Origin: Prolixibacteraceae bacterium
Lineage (GTDB): Bacteria > Bacteroidota > Bacteroidia > Bacteroidales > Prolixibacteraceae
NCBI GenBank assembly: GCA_016788685.1
Contig: JAEUSS010000024.1
Coordinates: 1-9,791, forward strand
Reading direction: 5' to 3'
Length of the DNA stretch: 9,791 nucleotides
The notes under the pieces were generated by a model. That model saw only the letters and a program-made list of their open reading frames with translations, was not told the origin of the DNA and did no database searches. Below are positions 7,439 through 9,791 of this stretch, one piece after another. Each line of letters opens with the position of its first letter. Position 1 is the stretch's first letter. The position numbers and the translations under genes were made by a program.

Positions 7439-9016
7439 TTAGTTGTGTTTGGCTTTGCTTTCACCCTTTTCGTTGATTTGAAATAAGGTGTCGTTTTTGA
7501 GAGAGTAATCCCGGAGAGCTTTGCGGAGATCTTCAGATGGCTTGATGGTGTTGTAGTCGCCCCAGAAGTTTTCGTCGTAGTTGGTGATGATTTCGGTAAA
7601 GATGTCTTTGGAACTAAACAGTTCGTTTCTTTTGTAGTGCGTTCCGTCATCGGCTTTAAATTCGGTTACCAGTAATTGAGAAACGCTGTGAAAGGTAGAG
7701 TTGATCTTGTCCTTTTTACTTTTGACCTTAAAGTTGATGGAAGCCTGCGCAGTGCTTAAATGCCATTTGTTGTTGTTCCGGCGGTAGCTTACTTTGTAAT
7801 CCACATCAATGGGCCTGACATAAAAGTCTTTCGGCTTTTTCTTGATCAACGATTCGTGCGCAAATTTAAGCCCCGAGCGGGCGAGGCTGAATTCGGCCTG
7901 AATTAGTGCGAACGTCGACATGTCTACAAACAATTTACCCTGGTAGCAAGGGTAGTCGACCTTTTCTTTGGGTTTGAAACGAATCACATAAGTATCGCGG
8001 TTATCAACCTCGATGATCTCCTCGAGTGAATATTTATAAAACTCGCGGAATTCAGGATCCAAAAAAGAATCGATGGTCTTAATAACATCGAGTTTGGTGA
8101 TGTAATACGGGCCGCCTTGTATCTTGAAGTCGACGACCTTAAACGGTTTGATATTGATGTTTTTACGTCCTTTGATGAATTTTACTTTATCCTGAGTAAA
8201 TGTGTTTTCATAAGGGGCTTTCCTGATTTCCAGCAACGCTTCGGCAACATCAATATATGTGTTGTCTTGCTTCAGGATTTCTCTGTAAAACGAAGTCAGG
8301 ATTTCCGGATCGCGCGAATAGTTCAGTGAAATTTTCGACAGAATCTTACCGATAATCTCTTGAGGATTAATTACTGTGACCTTAATTTTCTTGAGCTGGA
8401 CCGAAGTCGGCTGAAGGTAAATGGTATAGTCGGAATCGGCAATGTCGTTGATTGGCTGGCGATATTGGCGGTAGCCCAGACAGGAGACAATAATCGTATC
8501 CTGGACCATTGCTTCCGGAATTTTTAGTTCAAATTCTCCGTCGGCGTTTGAAATGGTACCGATGGTGCTTTTGTCTACCGAGATGCTCGCGTAAGGCAAA
8601 ACATCTTTTTCTTCGCGGTCGATTACTTTTCCTTTAAAGTGAATAATTTTCGGTTTTTCTTCGGGGAGTTCAGTCTCTTTTTTTTTTACTTCAACCTCTT
8701 CGGGTTTGGTTATAATTATTTGGTCGCCAAGAGTTTTATAGTCAAACTTTGATTCGAATAAGGCGTCCAGTGTTTCTTTTATGCTCTTGTCTGAAATCGA
8801 AAGGGTTGCCTTTTTATCCGCTTCGATCAGCGAAGCATCGTACGAGAAAAAGACCTGGGCTTTAAATGAAATCTGGTCGAGGACAGATGTAATGGTTTCG
8901 TTTTTTGCTTCAATGGTAATTCGCTTATCCAGTACGGAATTGTTTTCCTTTTGTCCGTACGAAATCCTGAACGACAAAAGGAAAACAATGAATAAAATTC
9001 CGTAAACTGGTTTCAT
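7439..9016 (-). CDS. Secreted STN plus carboxypeptidase-regulatory-like domain protein
   Basis: 525 residues with a signal peptide (1-21, 'ILFIVFLLSFRISYG'). Residues 31-103 form an STN (secretin/TonB short N-terminal) domain, 'ITIEAKNETITSVLDQIS' through 'SKFDYKTLGDQIIIT'. In TonB-dependent transducers this domain contacts FecR-type anti-sigma factors, but here no barrel follows. A charged linker with KKK (111-113) leads to a carboxypeptidase-regulatory-like beta-sandwich (about 126-203; 'FKGKVIDREEKDVLPYASIS', 'VSCLGYRQY'). The rest (about 215-525), starting 'EIIGKILSKI', is a beta-rich region seen behind such domains in Bacteroidota, similar in flavour to DUF5686-type proteins; I know no function for it. 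Translation is probably coupled to the upstream protease gene, whose stop is 2 bases away. The linker is encoded over a run of ten A. Confidence 0.85.
   Translation of the reverse strand: MKPVYGILFIVFLLSFRISYGQKENNSVLDKRITIEAKNETITSVLDQISFKAQVFFSYDASLIEADKKATLSISDKSIKETLDALFESKFDYKTLGDQIIITKPEEVEVKKKETELPEEKPKIIHFKGKVIDREEKDVLPYASISVDKSTIGTISNADGEFELKIPEAMVQDTIIVSCLGYRQYRQPINDIADSDYTIYLQPTSVQLKKIKVTVINPQEIIGKILSKISLNYSRDPEILTSFYREILKQDNTYIDVAEALLEIRKAPYENTFTQDKVKFIKGRKNINIKPFKVVDFKIQGGPYYITKLDVIKTIDSFLDPEFREFYKYSLEEIIEVDNRDTYVIRFKPKEKVDYPCYQGKLFVDMSTFALIQAEFSLARSGLKFAHESLIKKKPKDFYVRPIDVDYKVSYRRNNNKWHLSTAQASINFKVKSKKDKINSTFHSVSQLLVTEFKADDGTHYKRNELFSSKDIFTEIITNYDENFWGDYNTIKPSEDLRKALRDYSLKNDTLFQINEKGESKAKHN
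8678..8687 (-). other. A10 homopolymer in coding sequence, possible slippage site
   Basis: Ten consecutive A on the coding (minus) strand cover the V110-KKK linker codons between the STN and regulatory-like domains. Adding one A gives KKKRD and then TGA at once. Losing one A reads about 20 further codons to a TAA. Both outcomes leave a secreted STN-only product of about 115-131 residues. The run and stops are read directly; actual slippage is unproven. Confidence 0.45.
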
Positions 9017-9018
9017 CT

Positions 9019-9791
9019 TCAGAACATTTTTTTCAGGAAGAATTCTGTTTTGATCTGCTCTCCGTTTCGGAGAACGGTTATTTTTATTTTTTTGTCTTCC
9101 TGACTTTGAAATAGCAAATTTATATCATTTAGTTTCAAAGTTTTGTGGCTTGAGTTGTTTAATGCAATAATCTGATCGTTTTCCTGAATTCCGGCATAAT
9201 AAGCAGGCGAATTTTTGCGGATATTGCTGACTATATAGATTGGCACCCCCGGCATTGGGTTGGTAACCTCCAGTCCGCTCATGTTGTAGTTGAAATCGTC
9301 TTTCAGACTGCTGTTTGGTCTCAGGATCAGTCGTTTGCCAGGGTAGTCCATAGTTACGTAGAACCTGCGGAGGATTTCGGCTCCCAGTGTGCCGTTGCGG
9401 TCGTTTTTACCGATAAGCTGATCGACCAGATCGTTTTCAGGAAAGGCTACAATGGGCTCGTACAGAACCAGTGGTCCGACCCAGATTGCACCGATTCGCC
9501 CCTTTTTGCCATACAAGTCGCCGCTCAGGCCACGGCCCAGGAATGTCTCAATGTGGTTCTCCGGAAGTGAAATCCGGTTGTCCGAGTTGGTTGATAACCA
9601 GATCGCATCGCTTGCGCCGGTGTCAACCAGCAGTTTCACCGGAACATCGGTATTTTTGTCGGTAACAATGCTCGTTTTTACGAAAGGCTTGTTTTGTTCG
9701 AAAGTAAGCGGAAGAACAATATCTTTTTCTTTGGCTTTATAGCTGAAATATTCGGGCTTGGTTAATGTAATCTTATGGTCGGTATAGTCGA
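9019..9791 (-). CDS. Aspartyl (retropepsin-like) protease with C-terminal PDZ domain, 5' truncated by window
   Basis: The frame is open to the window's right edge, so the true start lies outside; the GTG at 9637-9639 is internal because homologous sequence continues upstream ('DYTDHKITLTKPEYFSYKAK', encoded from 9789 downward). 'VKLLVDTGASDAIWLSTN' carries the DTGA catalytic aspartate motif (Asp codon 9622-9624). 'FLGRGLSGDLYGKKGRIGAI' and 'GTLGAEILRRFYVTMDYPGK' are the matching flap and closing hydrophobic-glycine regions. The Bacteroidota family normally has two such lobes, and this appears to be the second; the first would be outside the window. A PDZ domain follows (about 9030-9290; 'GVPIYIVSNIRKNSPAYYAG', 'ENDQIIALNN'), probably for binding substrate tails. 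The protease probably acts in the periplasm. It is the first visible gene of the minus operon; its substrate is unknown, though the two downstream secreted proteins are candidates. Confidence 0.85.
   Translation of the reverse strand, partial: DYTDHKITLTKPEYFSYKAKEKDIVLPLTFEQNKPFVKTSIVTDKNTDVPVKLLVDTGASDAIWLSTNSDNRISLPENHIETFLGRGLSGDLYGKKGRIGAIWVGPLVLYEPIVAFPENDLVDQLIGKNDRNGTLGAEILRRFYVTMDYPGKRLILRPNSSLKDDFNYNMSGLEVTNPMPGVPIYIVSNIRKNSPAYYAGIQENDQIIALNNSSHKTLKLNDINLLFQSQEDKKIKITVLRNGEQIKTEFFLKKMF

Noticed and set aside
7429..7650. N-terminal extension of the MG2/plug gene to a start at 7650 (932 residues)
   Set aside because: The extra 74 residues overlap the coding 3' end of the upstream gene by 212 bases, are threonine/lysine/serine-rich with no secretion signal, and would bury the clear signal peptide that begins at the ATG at 7426-7428.
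9019..9639. Protease gene starting at GTG 9637-9639
   Set aside because: The GTG lies four codons before the DTG aspartate codon (9622-9624), in the middle of a strand, and the frame stays open with family-like sequence to the end of the window, so the start is further upstream.

Overview
The window looks like chromosomal DNA from a member of the Bacteroidota. Four things point there: a TonB-dependent receptor barrel of the Bacteroidota type, carboxypeptidase-regulatory-like, STN and MG2 domains on secreted proteins, start codons without Shine-Dalgarno sequences, and a TAnnTTTG-type promoter element. The mix of families would suit Marinilabiliales or Prolixibacteraceae relatives, but that placement is inference. 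No tRNA, rRNA, CRISPR array, transposase or phage gene was seen, and no gap between genes exceeds 184 bases.

Left half, plus strand (1-4748): four genes that seem to be separate transcription units rather than one operon. They are the C-terminal part of a TonB-dependent receptor (cut by the window edge), a lipoate-protein ligase A, a secreted OmpA-family protein with a jelly-roll-like middle region, and a small secreted TapB/DUF3108-like protein. The gaps between them (122, 184 and 134 bases) hold candidate promoters and dyads. The best of these is a TACATTTG box so close to the lplA start that the transcript may be leaderless.

Convergent junction (4749-4851): a 16-bp stem-loop lies between the two converging gene sets. 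All three of its non-Watson-Crick pairs are G-U when read as plus-strand RNA.

Right half, minus strand (9791-4852): three tightly packed genes (gaps of 2 and 10 bases) that almost certainly form one operon. In transcription order they encode an aspartyl (retropepsin-like) protease with a C-terminal PDZ domain (5' end outside the window), a secreted protein with an STN domain and a carboxypeptidase-regulatory-like domain, and an 858-residue secreted protein with an MG2 domain, a carboxypeptidase-regulatory-like domain and a TonB-plug-like domain but no beta-barrel. Together the last two carry the N-terminal modules of a TonB-dependent transducer (STN, regulatory-like domain, plug) without the channel, next to a periplasmic protease. 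This set is the most interesting part of the window. The individual families are familiar in Bacteroidota, but I know of no established function for the combination. An A10 run between the STN domain and the rest of the second protein is a plausible slippage site.
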